Source: Anaerolineales bacterium
Lineage (GTDB): Bacteria > Chloroflexota > Anaerolineae > Anaerolineales > DRMV01
Length of the DNA stretch: 43,661 nt
Direction of reading: 5' to 3'
Assembly: GCA_026996855.1 (NCBI GenBank)
Contig: JALWJZ010000066.1
Location: forward strand, 1-43,661
Shown here in pieces: positions 7,105 to 14,667 of this stretch. The translations under genes and the position numbers were made by a program. The notes under the pieces are model-generated. The model saw only the letters and a list, made by a program, of their open reading frames with translations. It had not been told where the DNA came from and ran no database searches. Numbering within the stretch: the first letter of the stretch is position 1; each line of letters starts with the position of its first letter.

Positions 7105-8173
7105 ACACGCCAAAGCGCAACAAGGGGGCGGTTTCAGCCCCGGCTGTGCCGTGGTCTTGGTCCTGATAGCCTTGACCATCATCCTGCCCCGTCTGATTCC
7201 CGTCATTCAGCCTCACGTGGCCCTGCCCGCGGACAAAATCCTCGACAGCCCCTTGTTTACCCTAATTCCCGGGCTGGGCGAAATGGGCCAGATTTTCCTG
7301 ACCAACACTTTTGTGGTTTGGGCCATTGCGGTGGTCCTGGTGCTCTTCATGGGCTTTCGGGTCGGGCGTCGGGTGAAGCAGGCCATGGCGCAGGACGAGT
7401 ACGTCCTCACCGGCTTCACCGACGTCTTCGTGTCTTTCATCGAGATATTGTACAACCTGACGGAATCCACCGCGGGTAAGTGGACCCGCCAGATTTTCCC
7501 CTACTTTGCCACCATCACCATGTTGGTGCTGGTCATCAATTGGATGGAATTGCTTCCGGGGATTGACACCATTGGCCTGGTACAGCCGGCCCATGACCCG
7601 CATCACGGTTATGTGGTGAAAGACCTGGGCCCCATTGCTTTGCTTTGGGGTGAGGCCAAGGACCTGTACCATGAAGAGGGGGACGGGCATGGAAAAGACC
7701 AAGAAGAAAGCCATGGCGCGCTGACCCGCTACGGCCACACAGGTGCAGAAAAGGTGGAAGTGTACGAGTTCCGACCCTTCTTCCGGGTGACTTCTACGGA
7801 TTTGAACTTCACCCTGGCTTTGGCTCTGGTTTCGGTCATCATGACGCAGGTCATCGGGTTGCGGGCGCAGGGCCTGCACTATCTGGAGAAGTTCTTCAAC
7901 TTCCGCGCCCTCGCTCGCGGTCCTATGGGCGCGCTGGATTTTGCAGTGGGTTTGCTGGAACTCATCTCCGAGTTTTCCAAGATTCTCTCCTTCTCCTTCC
8001 GGTTGTTCGGCAACATTTTTGCGGGTAGCGTGTTGCTCTTCGTGATGGGCGCGCTGGCGCCGCCCATCTTGTTCGGGTTCTACGGCCTGGAACTCTTCGT
8101 TGGCTTGATTCAAGCCTTCGTGTTCGGCATTTTGACCATGGTTTTCATGGCACAGGCTACACAACATCACTAA
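7082..8173 (+). CDS. atpB: F0F1 ATP synthase subunit a
   Basis: Membrane subunit forming the proton half-channels against the c-ring. The essential arginine lies in the helix SFSFRLFGNIFAG, and the last helix LIQAFVFGILTMVFMAQAT matches the family C-terminus. A His/Asp/Glu-rich insertion of about 60 residues (HDPHHGYVV...EEGDGHGKDQEESHGALTRYGHTG) lies between middle helices, before the conserved TSTDLNFTLALAL, making the protein long (363 residues). The GTG at 7082 has AGGAGG (7070-7075) six bases upstream; the upstream in-frame TTG at 7061 precedes that site. The last 60 bases are the founder of the tandem array that follows. Confidence 0.95.
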   Translation: MTAHTSHEHAKAQQGGGFSPGCAVVLVLIALTIILPRLIPVIQPHVALPADKILDSPLFTLIPGLGEMGQIFLTNTFVVWAIAVVLVLFMGFRVGRRVKQAMAQDEYVLTGFTDVFVSFIEILYNLTESTAGKWTRQIFPYFATITMLVLVINWMELLPGIDTIGLVQPAHDPHHGYVVKDLGPIALLWGEAKDLYHEEGDGHGKDQEESHGALTRYGHTGAEKVEVYEFRPFFRVTSTDLNFTLALALVSVIMTQVIGLRAQGLHYLEKFFNFRALARGPMGALDFAVGLLELISEFSKILSFSFRLFGNIFAGSVLLFVMGALAPPILFGFYGLELFVGLIQAFVFGILTMVFMAQATQHH

Positions 8174-8678
8174 CGAACCGGAGAAGGTGCATTCGCACCT
8201 TCCCTTGGAAAAAAGCCTTCGTGTTCGACATGTTGACATGGTTTTCATGGCACAGGCTACGCAACATCACGAACGAACCGGGGAAGGTGCATTCGCACCT
8301 TCCCTTGGAAAAAGGCCTTCGTGTTCGACATGTTGACATGGTTTTCATGGCACAGGCTACGCAACATCACGAACGAACCGGGGAAGGTGCATTCGCACCT
8401 TCCCTTGGAAAAAGGCCTTCGTGTTCGGCATGTTGACATGGTTTTCATGGCACAGGCTACGCAACATCACGAACGAACCGGAGAAGGTGCATTCGCACCT
8501 TCCCTTGGAAAAAGGCCTTCGTGTTCGGCATGTTGACATGGTTTTCATGGCACAGGCTACGCAACATCACGAACGAACCGGGGAAGGTGCATTCGCACCT
8601 TCCCTATGGAAAAAAGCCTTCGTGTTCGACATGTTGACATGGTTTTCATGGCACAGGCTACGCAACCGCAACATCACC
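8114..8678 (+). repeat. About 5.6-copy, 100-bp tandem array derived from the atpB 3' end
   Basis: Units begin at 8114 (inside atpB), 8215, 8315, 8415, 8515 and 8616 (partial), each 100-101 bp and nearly identical. Each holds a copy of the atpB tail (GTTTTCATGGCACAGGCTAC and flanks) and, in the five full-length units, a hairpin GAAGGTGC-ATTC-GCACCTTC. Unit 1 carries the real stop TAA; all later units have GAA there. They also have a 1-base deletion that turns TTGACCATGG into TTGACATGG. The last unit lacks the hairpin and has a 6-base duplication (GCAACC/GCAAC). The 8174-8786 gap holds only this array plus a short leader for atpE. There are no variable spacers, so it is not a CRISPR. Confidence 0.97.
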
Positions 8679-8786
8679 AAAGGCAACGGTATTCATTCCG
8701 ACCAACGATGATAGGGCGTTTTGAACACCTGGAAAATGGGGCAGGCAAACTCACATCAAACAAACTCTTTACGAGGAGGTTGAACC

Positions 8787-9014
8787 ATGGACCCTCAGGC
8801 CGCCAAACTCATCGGTGCCGGTTTAGCAATGATTGGGGCCATTGGTGCCGGTTTGGGCATTGGCGTCTTGGCCGGTGGTGCGGTGCAGGGCATTGCCCGT
8901 AACCCCGATGCTGCGGGCACGATTCAAACCAACATGATTTTGGGGATTGCCTTCGCCGAAGCGGTGGCCATCTACTGTCTGGTGGTGGCGTTGTTGCTCA
9001 TCTTCGCGGTTTGA
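8787..9014 (+). CDS. atpE: F0F1 ATP synthase subunit c
   Basis: 75-residue hairpin proteolipid that forms the rotor ring. Helix 1 has the glycine repeat GAIGAGLGIGVLAGGAV, the polar loop is ARNPDA, and helix 2 carries the ion-binding Glu in AFAEAVAIY. The Glu is followed by Ala rather than Ser/Thr, and no Gln sits at the helix-1 position used by sodium-type rings. By family knowledge this points to proton coupling. AGGAGG lies eight bases before the ATG within GAGGAGG (8772-8778). It is separated from atpB by the tandem array, unusual for this operon. Confidence 0.96.
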   Translation: MDPQAAKLIGAGLAMIGAIGAGLGIGVLAGGAVQGIARNPDAAGTIQTNMILGIAFAEAVAIYCLVVALLLIFAV

Positions 9015-9164
9015 GCAGTGGTCTGGAAAGGCACCCTTCACGCCTTTCTGGTACGGACGCGCCCCGTTATGGGGCCAAGCATCTTGGCCGGTATGAAGGG
9101 CCAGGATGGGAACCCAAAAGGTTCTCCAGGCCCTGATGAACACGGAGACGTTCGAACGATTGGC

Positions 9165-9193
9165 GGCGAAAAGGTGTTCGACATCTTTTCGCC
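9165..9193. repeat. Palindromic hairpin between atpE and atpF/H
   Basis: Arms GGCGAAAAGGTGT (9165-9177) and ACATCTTTTCGCC (9181-9193) with loop TCG; 12 of 13 positions pair canonically and the other is a G-U pair. It has no U-run, so it is more likely an RNA-stabilising or processing element than a terminator. It resembles the palindrome at 10047-10070 and the hairpins in the atpB/atpE array. The rest of 9015-9235 shows nothing else recognisable. Confidence 0.75.
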
Positions 9194-9235
9194 TACCTGA
9201 ACCTGCCAACCCGTGTGCGTAGAAGGAGGTTCGCC

Positions 9236-9994
9236 GTGGATGCCCTGGGCAAGTTGGGTATAAGCCCTGGTTTCTTACTGATGCAGTTCCTGGCCTTTTT
9301 CATCATCATGCTGCTGTTGCGCATGTGGGCCTGGGACCCCATTGTGGAGTTCTTGCAACGGCGTCGGGAGAAGTTGGCCAAGGCCCTGGAAGATGCACGG
9401 GTGGCCGCGGAAGCGCGGGCCAACGCGGAAGCCGAGGCCGAACGCATTTTGAGTGAAGCCCGGGCCAAGGCCGAGGAAATCATCAACGAGGCGCGGCAAC
9501 GAGCGGAAGAAGTGGCCCGCCAGTTGCGGGAGCAGGCCGAAGCCGAAGTGGCCCGCCTTCGGGAACAGGCCCAGGCCGAAATGGAGGCCGAACGCAACCG
9601 CATCCTGGCCGAATTGCGTCAGCAAATCGCTGCTCTGGCCGTGGCCGCCGCGGAGAAAATCATCGGTGAAGCCCTGGACGAAGCGCGGCAGAAGGCCCTG
9701 TTGCAGGAATTCTTTTCGGGTATCCGAGAAGGCAAGGTGGCCATTTTGGAAGAAGTGGACGGCGTAGAGGCCGTGGAAAAGGTGGAAGTCATCACCGCGG
9801 TGCCCCTTTCCGACGAGGAAAAGGCCACCTTCCAGAAGGCTTTGGAGGAAAAACTGGGCGGCCCGGTCACCGTAGAGTTCCGGGTGGACCCCAAGATCTT
9901 GGGCGGCGTAGTGCTCCGCATCGGCGATCGGGTGCTCGACGCTTCGGTGGCCCGCCAGTTGCGCGCCCTGCACGAGCAGCTGGTCGCCGCTTGA
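9236..9994 (+). CDS. atpF: ATP synthase subunit b fused to the C-terminal part of delta
   Basis: 252 residues forming the peripheral stalk. One TM helix (about 11-32) is followed by WDPIVEFLQRRREKL, typical of subunit b. A long Ala/Glu/Arg coiled coil reaches about residue 150. The last 75 residues (VEVITAVPLSDEEK...LGGVVLRIGDRVLDASVARQL) match the C-terminal beta-sandwich region of subunit delta/OSCP. The N-terminal six-helix domain of delta, which docks on alpha, is not visible. GTG 9236 follows AAGGAGG (9223-9229); the upstream GTG at 9215 precedes that site. No atpA, G, D or C follow, so F1 must be encoded elsewhere. Confidence 0.88.
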   Translation: MDALGKLGISPGFLLMQFLAFFIIMLLLRMWAWDPIVEFLQRRREKLAKALEDARVAAEARANAEAEAERILSEARAKAEEIINEARQRAEEVARQLREQAEAEVARLREQAQAEMEAERNRILAELRQQIAALAVAAAEKIIGEALDEARQKALLQEFFSGIREGKVAILEEVDGVEAVEKVEVITAVPLSDEEKATFQKALEEKLGGPVTVEFRVDPKILGGVVLRIGDRVLDASVARQLRALHEQLVAA

Positions 9995-10012
9995 TAGCCG
10001 TCTCGATTTTCC

Positions 10013-10038
10013 GGGCCGGTTGTTCCGGCCCTCTTTTT
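10013..10038 (+). terminator. Terminator of the atp F0 operon
   Basis: GGGCCGG (10013-10019), loop TTGTT with its last bases before CCGGCCC (10025-10031), then TCTTTTT. It lies 19 bases after the atpF/H stop. Confidence 0.88.
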
Positions 10039-10046
10039 GGGCGCCG

Positions 10047-10070
10047 GAAAAGGTGCGTACGCACCTTTTC
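10047..10070. repeat. Perfect 24-bp palindrome
   Basis: GAAAAGGTGC followed by GTAC and GCACCTTTTC; fully self-complementary. It immediately follows the operon terminator and shares its AAGGTGC-N4-GCACCTT core with the atpB/atpE array hairpins. It may be a member of a dispersed palindrome family, or a protein-binding site. Confidence 0.85.
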
Positions 10071-10219
10071 TCAAAGTGGGTACCAGGTTTGGGGTTCGGG
10101 CCCATCTCGAAACCCGGCAGGGACGCATTCAGAGAGCATCGCGACGCCTTTCTCCATTGACCGCTTTTGCTTTCGTGGCCCAAGATTCGACGCTCTCTTC
10201 CCCGCTTGCATCAAAGACG

Positions 10220-10250
10220 CGGCACCGAGGTGTGAACCCGGTGCCGTTTT
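10220..10250 (+). terminator. Hairpin with short U-run upstream of the GT-C gene
   Basis: CGGCACCG (10220-10227), 11-base loop, CGGTGCCG (10239-10246), then TTTT. It lies 18 bases before the start codon at 10269, so it may act as an attenuator or second terminator. The rest of 10071-10219 shows no gene. Confidence 0.55.
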
Positions 10251-10268
10251 CCGTTGGAGGGAAGAAGG

Positions 10269-11993
10269 ATGCCCCAAGGGTGTGATACGCCCACCCGGTT
10301 TTGGCTCATCCTGGTTGCCCTGGCCCTGGGACTGGCCGTGGGGGCCTGGGCGGGCCATCATCTACCGTGGGGGGCGTGGGCGCGAACCGATTCGGTCGCC
10401 TATATCGAAGCGGCCCGACACATCGCCCAGGGCAAGGGCGTGCAGGTCTACTCGGACCGGGGGGATTTGGTGTGGATGTCCCACTTTCCTCCCTTTTATC
10501 CCTTCACCCTGTCCCTTTGGATGAAAGGGGGGCTGGTATGGCACCAGGCCACGCGGTGGAACAGCGCGTTGGTCTTCGGATTGCTGATAAGCGGCCACTT
10601 CCTCCTGTTCGCCTTCGTTACCCGTCGGGTGCTGGAGGGCCTGGTCGGGGCGGTTTGGCTGACGTTCCTGCCGCCGCTGGTCATGTACCTGGCCGGGGCC
10701 ATGTCCGAGGGGTGGTTTTACGTATGGGTGCTGGCCACGGTGTTCGGTTGGTGGTGCGCCGTTTACCACCGTTCGCCTCGGGCGGCTTTTTGGGCGGGCG
10801 CGGCGGCCGGTCTGGCCGTTTTGACCCGGTACGCAGGCCTGTTCTTGTTGGGCGGTGTGGTTTTCTTCCTGCTGCTGGTGCGCCCCTGGAGACGGGCCGC
10901 GCGTTTGAGCGGGGCGTTTCTGGCGCCTTTCTTTCTCCTGTACGGGGCCTGGCAGGCCCTCATGCACTGGCACGGTGTGGGTTTGCGGTACCGCTTTCCT
11001 GGGCCCGCGGTCTGGTGGCAGGAAGCGGTGCGCTTCCTGAGGGGCTGGCCCGATACCGTCTGGCAGGAGTGGCTATGGTTTCGAGGCCCGGAGTTGCAGG
11101 CCCTTCCTGCCTGGTTGTATCAGGAAGCCTCGTACCTGGTACTGCTCCTTCCCCTCGTGGTGGGCCTCTGGGCCGGATGGTACTGGCGAAAAGCAACCCA
11201 GGCGCCCACCTCCTGGGGCGAATTGCCATCCGTGGGATGGGCGCCCTGGCAACCCAGTATGGAAGCCCGCCTGGCGCTGTGGTCCTTCCTCCTCTCCTGG
11301 GCGGGTTTGGGTTATCTGCTGTTCGCTTTTCTGGCTCATTTGTTTCGCAACCCGCCCGCGGCCTTGTTGGGCCGGGTGCTTTCTCCCTTCCTGCTGTTGA
11401 GCGGTGGCGGGGTCCTGAGTTGGGGCCTTTGGTTATTGGCTCAGGTGGAAAAGCGGCTGGCGGCCCGGCGGGTGCGCGGCGCGTGGATGGCTGCGTGGAC
11501 CCTGGCCATGATGGTTCTTTTCTTCTTCGCGGCGTACGTAGAGGCTTCCGATTACATGAAAATCATGCGGCAATACGGGAATGGATACACCCATCGCCAG
11601 TGGCACCACCCTGCGTTTTGGGCCTATTTGCAGCGATGGCCCTCGGATGTGGGACTGGTGGCCACCGAGGCCCTGGCCGCGCGCTTGTGGGCCGAGCGTT
11701 TCGTGGCCTGGCCCCCCGAGGCCCTCAATCCCTCTCAGGCTCAGGGGCCTTTTGGAAGCCGTGAGGACCACCCCTTGCATCGGGCTTTTCGCGAGGGGCG
11801 GGCCGCGCTGGTGCATCTCTACCCCGCGCGAGAAACCTGGTGGGAAGCCCGATGGAAAGAAGCGGGAGGCCGCGCCCTGGACTTGCTCTTGCAAGACTTG
11901 CCGGTGTGCTGGAAGGGCTCCTTGGGGACGGTGTACTATCAGGGCCCGCGCGCCTCGAGCCTTTGTGTTGACGCTCAGGAGGAAGGCCGGTGA
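10269..11993 (+). CDS. GT-C type (PMT/ArnT-like) polytopic glycosyltransferase-family protein
   Basis: 574 residues with about ten to twelve transmembrane helices. The first extracytoplasmic loop carries WARTDSVAYIEAARHIAQG, the acidic motif pattern 'D...Yi..A..i..G' seen in dolichyl/undecaprenyl-phosphate-sugar-dependent GT-C enzymes. After the last helix a soluble C-terminal domain of about 120 residues faces outside. By family analogy it would use a lipid-linked sugar; the acceptor is unknown. The ATG has GGAGG (10256-10260) eight bases upstream. The stop overlaps the GTG start of the lipoprotein gene (GTGA), indicating coupling. Confidence 0.7.
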   Translation: MPQGCDTPTRFWLILVALALGLAVGAWAGHHLPWGAWARTDSVAYIEAARHIAQGKGVQVYSDRGDLVWMSHFPPFYPFTLSLWMKGGLVWHQATRWNSALVFGLLISGHFLLFAFVTRRVLEGLVGAVWLTFLPPLVMYLAGAMSEGWFYVWVLATVFGWWCAVYHRSPRAAFWAGAAAGLAVLTRYAGLFLLGGVVFFLLLVRPWRRAARLSGAFLAPFFLLYGAWQALMHWHGVGLRYRFPGPAVWWQEAVRFLRGWPDTVWQEWLWFRGPELQALPAWLYQEASYLVLLLPLVVGLWAGWYWRKATQAPTSWGELPSVGWAPWQPSMEARLALWSFLLSWAGLGYLLFAFLAHLFRNPPAALLGRVLSPFLLLSGGGVLSWGLWLLAQVEKRLAARRVRGAWMAAWTLAMMVLFFFAAYVEASDYMKIMRQYGNGYTHRQWHHPAFWAYLQRWPSDVGLVATEALAARLWAERFVAWPPEALNPSQAQGPFGSREDHPLHRAFREGRAALVHLYPARETWWEARWKEAGGRALDLLLQDLPVCWKGSLGTVYYQGPRASSLCVDAQEEGR

Positions 11994-12955
11994 AACGTCT
12001 GGTTTTCGGTTGGTTTTTGTCCGTCTTGGTCGCGGTGGGCTGTAGCAGGCTCAATGGTGGAAACCAGGATGTCCTCCTGGTGACGACGGCGCCTTCGCCT
12101 GTACCTCCCCTTTCAGCGTCGCCGACGCCCTGGCCCACCCCAACGCCAACGGAGACCCCGGCGTCCACGGCCGCGGGCATCCCCTGGCCTACGTCGCCCG
12201 TGACCATTACCCCGGTGGCCTCTCTACCCTGGCCAACCCCCACGCCAACCCCGTTCCCCCAGCCTTTGGGGGACATCCCCTATTCCGCGGTACAAATCCT
12301 CCGGCCGGGCTTGGGTAGTCGGGTGACTTCGCCTTTTACGTTCCAGGCCATTGTCTATCAGGCCATCGCGCCGGCCGTGCTTTACCTGGAATTATGGGCC
12401 GCGGGCGAAACGGAGCCGGTGTTGTTGTATCGAGAGGTGTTGCGGCTGGGCACCCCGCGAGACCCCAAATCCAGTTTTCTGTTGGCTCGAAAGATTCCCT
12501 TTGAAATCCGGCCCGCCCAGACCCCGGGACGTTTGCAGGTGGTGGTGCGGGACCCCAACGGGCTTCCCCAGATGCAGCAAAGCGTGTTTTTGGAATTGCT
12601 GAAATTCGGTCTGCCCGAACTGGCGCCCCGCCCGCAATTGTATTTGCCCATCGTGGTGGAAACGCCGGAGGACGAAGCCCGTCTGCCGTTGCAAGGCACT
12701 TTGCACATCGAGGGGCTGGCCCTGGTCACCACCGGACGGGTGGAAATGCTGCTGTACAATCGACAGGGCCGGGTGCTGTTCGCCTTTGCCGCGGACCTGA
12801 GCGCGCCCGACCCCCAGGGTTACGGGCGCTTCGCGGTGGACTGGCCCTACCGTTTCACCCGTCCCCAGGATTTGCGACTGGTGCTTCAGTTGTACGATCC
12901 CCGCTTCCCCGGGGTGGCTTATCAGGAAAGCGTGGACCTCTTCTTCCGACGGTAA
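11990..12955 (+). CDS. Lipoprotein with Pro/Thr linker and Ig-like domains
   Basis: 321 residues. The N-terminus (MKRLVFGWFLSVLVAVGCSR) is a signal peptide with a lipobox-like VAVGC, giving a lipid-anchored Cys near 18. Residues about 35-90 are a Pro/Thr/Ser linker with repeated 'WPTPTPT' segments. Two beta-rich regions follow. The second (about 223-321) contains PIVVETPEDEARLPLQGTLH and GRVEMLLYNRQGRVL and resembles bacterial Ig-like (Gmad2-like) folds. The start overlaps the upstream stop and has AGGAGGAAGG close by. Coupling to the GT-C protein suggests both act at the cell surface; function unknown. Confidence 0.72.
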   Translation: MKRLVFGWFLSVLVAVGCSRLNGGNQDVLLVTTAPSPVPPLSASPTPWPTPTPTETPASTAAGIPWPTSPVTITPVASLPWPTPTPTPFPQPLGDIPYSAVQILRPGLGSRVTSPFTFQAIVYQAIAPAVLYLELWAAGETEPVLLYREVLRLGTPRDPKSSFLLARKIPFEIRPAQTPGRLQVVVRDPNGLPQMQQSVFLELLKFGLPELAPRPQLYLPIVVETPEDEARLPLQGTLHIEGLALVTTGRVEMLLYNRQGRVLFAFAADLSAPDPQGYGRFAVDWPYRFTRPQDLRLVLQLYDPRFPGVAYQESVDLFFRR

Positions 12956-12982
12956 AAAACCGTGCCTGAAGCCGCCGGTTTT
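12956..12982 (+). terminator. Weak hairpin after the lipoprotein gene
   Basis: AAAACCG (12956-12962) pairs with CGGTTTT (12976-12982) across a 13-base loop. The T-run is part of the stem, so termination would be modest. The 12956-13140 gap otherwise holds only the ruvB leader. Confidence 0.4.
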
Positions 12983-13065
12983 CCAGGGGAACGAGACCTG
13001 CACGGATGTTGCGTTGTTTGCCCTGGGAGCAAGGCGAAAGGCGTCCTTCATTCCAGGCCAACGGG

Positions 13066-13071
13066 TATAAT
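13066..13071 (+). promoter_or_regulatory. Candidate -10 box for ruvB
   Basis: A perfect TATAAT stands 70 bases before the ruvB start in a GC-rich stretch. No good -35 hexamer is seen at 16-18 bases, so only the -10 is claimed. Confidence 0.4.
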
Positions 13072-13140
13072 GGCGAAAAGCAGAGGCCGGGCTTCCCCGG
13101 AAGAAGGGAGGAGGACCCGGGCCACGAGGAGCAAGGGGTT

Positions 13141-14163
13141 ATGGAAGGCGAGCGTTTGGTCACCCCGCAACCCCGGGCCGACGAGGACCAGGGCTGGACT
13201 TACCGACCCCAAAGCCTGGAGGAGTGGATCGGTCAGGACCAGGTGCGGGAAACCCTGCGAGTGCTGTTGGAAGCGGCCAAACAGCGGGGCGAGCCGCTGG
13301 AGCACTTGCTGTTTTACGGTCCGCCGGGCCTGGGCAAGACCACCCTGGCGCACATTCTGGCCCATGAGATGGGGGTGAACATCAAGGTAACCGCGGGACC
13401 GGCCGTGGAGCGGCCCGGCGACCTGGCGGCCATCCTGACCAATTTGCGAGCCGGGGACATTCTTTTCATCGACGAAATCCACCGCCTGCCCAAGGCCGTG
13501 GAAGAGGTGCTGTACCCGGCCATGGAAGATTTCGCCCTGGACATCGTGCTGGGGAAAGGCCCTGGCGCGCGTGCGGTGCGCCTGCGGCTTCCTCGGTTCA
13601 CCCTGGTGGGGGCCACCACCCGCCTGGCCCTGGTCAGTGCGCCGCTGCGGGCCCGGTTCGGCGCGGTGTTGCGCCTGGATTTCTACGACGAGGCCGCGCT
13701 GACCCGCATTCTGGAGCGGGCCGCGAGCATCATGGGCCTGGAGGCCACCCGGGAAGGCTTGCAGGAAATCGCCCGACGGGCCCGGGGAACGCCCCGCATC
13801 GCGTTGCGCTTGCTGCGCCGGGTGCGCGACTACGCCCAGGTGCGGGCGCAAGGCCACATCACGGTGGAAACCGCCCGGCAGGCACTGGAGATGCTCCAGG
13901 TGGACGAGATGGGCCTGGACGAGGTGGACCGGCGGGTGTTGCGGGTGCTCATCGAGAAGTTCGGCGGCGGACCGGTAGGGTTGCAAACCCTGGCCGCGGC
14001 CCTGAGCGAAGCCCCGGACACCCTTATGGAGGTGGTAGAGCCGTATCTGCTGCGGCTGGGCCTCCTGGAACGCACAGCCCAGGGCCGGGTGGCCACCCCG
14101 CGAGCCTATGCCCACCTGGGGTATCCTCCACCGCCTTCCCGCCAGCCCAGGTTGTTTTCGTGA
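13141..14163 (+). CDS. ruvB: Holliday junction branch migration helicase RuvB
   Basis: AAA+ ring motor that drives Holliday junction branch migration with RuvA. The 340-residue length is standard. Walker A GPPGLGKT at 60-67, Walker [10 protein letters not shown] at 108-116, sensor GATTR at 157-161 and the arginine-finger region APLRARFG at 167-174 are all intact. A C-terminal winged-helix domain ends in [16 protein letters not shown] at 13126-13131 lies nine bases before the ATG; the longer frame to 13006 lacks the family pattern. ruvA and ruvC are not in the window, so the operon is split. Confidence 0.96.
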   Translation: MEGERLVTPQPRADEDQGWTYRPQSLEEWIGQDQVRETLRVLLEAAKQRGEPLEHLLFYGPPGLGKTTLAHILAHEMGVNIKVTAGPAVERPGDLAAILTNLRAGDILFIDEIHRLPKAVEEVLYPAMEDFALDIVLGKGPGARAVRLRLPRFTLVGATTRLALVSAPLRARFGAVLRLDFYDEAALTRILERAASIMGLEATREGLQEIARRARGTPRIALRLLRRVRDYAQVRAQGHITVETARQALEMLQVDEMGLDEVDRRVLRVLIEKFGGGPVGLQTLAAALSEAPDTLMEVVEPYLLRLGLLERTAQGRVATPRAYAHLGYPPPPSRQPRLFS

Positions 14164-14226
14164 GGCGCCTTGTAGAGAACGCAAGCCTCTCCTCGTTTTT
14201 GTGGGAAGCCCAACGCGGAGGTGGGC

Positions 14227-14639
14227 GTGTGGGGCCGTTACGAGGAAATATTTTGGGAAAAACGCGATGTCCTTCTACAAGAAGGACCCATTGTCCCAGT
14301 TGAACGGATTCCGGATGTTGTCTTGAGCAAAATAGGAACTCAAATCGAAGGAAATCGGTCTGTTATTTTGACATTGGAACGACGGTTGCACTACCTCCAG
14401 CGTCATCCTGAGATGGCTAAGTGGGAAAGTATCTTTCCAAATGTCATAAACAACCCCGATGAAGTGCACAAGAATCGTTCAACTTTTCTAAGCGCATCAG
14501 CGAAAAGCATTACCCGAGGTTGACGGTGGTTATACAAGAAAAGCCAGGGAAATTCAAACACTCCATTATTACGGCCCCATTGGCCAAAATAAAAGAGGTG
14601 CAGCGCGGTCAGAAGAAAGGGCTGAACATTTGGCCTTAA
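14227..14639 (+). pseudogene. Frameshifted small nuclease-like gene (PBECR/RelE-like fold suspected)
   Basis: GTG 14227 has GGAGG (14217-14221) five bases upstream and reads MWGRYEEIFWEKRDVLL..., through HYLQRHPEMAKW and FPNVINNPDEVHKNRST. It then hits a stop at about 14521. In the -1 frame the sense continues as FSKRISEKHYPRLTVVIQEK, with KFKHSIITAPLAKIKE further on, to TAA 14637-14639. The join is at the TTTT run 14484-14487. The order 'H..RHPE...i..NPD.v......y...vv.e...' resembles phage barnase/EndoU/colicin/RelE-type nuclease domains, but the assignment is from pattern memory only. The segment is AT-richer than its neighbours, which suggests transfer. Decay, a sequencing indel and programmed slippage are all possible. 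Confidence 0.55.
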
Positions 14640-14653
14640 ATAGCCAGAGATTG

Positions 14654-14662
14654 TGCTATACT
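14654..14662 (+). promoter_or_regulatory. Extended -10 promoter of the candidate small RNA
   Basis: TGCTATACT forms an extended -10 (TGn plus TATACT). The -35 region is poor, as expected for this class. The start would be near 14669. Confidence 0.5.
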
Positions 14663-14667
14663 AAAAA

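Noticed and set aside
8114-8700. CRISPR array between atpB and atpE
   Set aside because: The whole 100-bp unit repeats, with no variable spacers and no cas genes, and the first unit is coding sequence of atpB.
8221-8711. Series of 71-96 residue ORFs on both strands in the array
   Set aside because: They are the same 100-bp unit read in shifting frames; 100 is not a multiple of 3 and none has a ribosome site.
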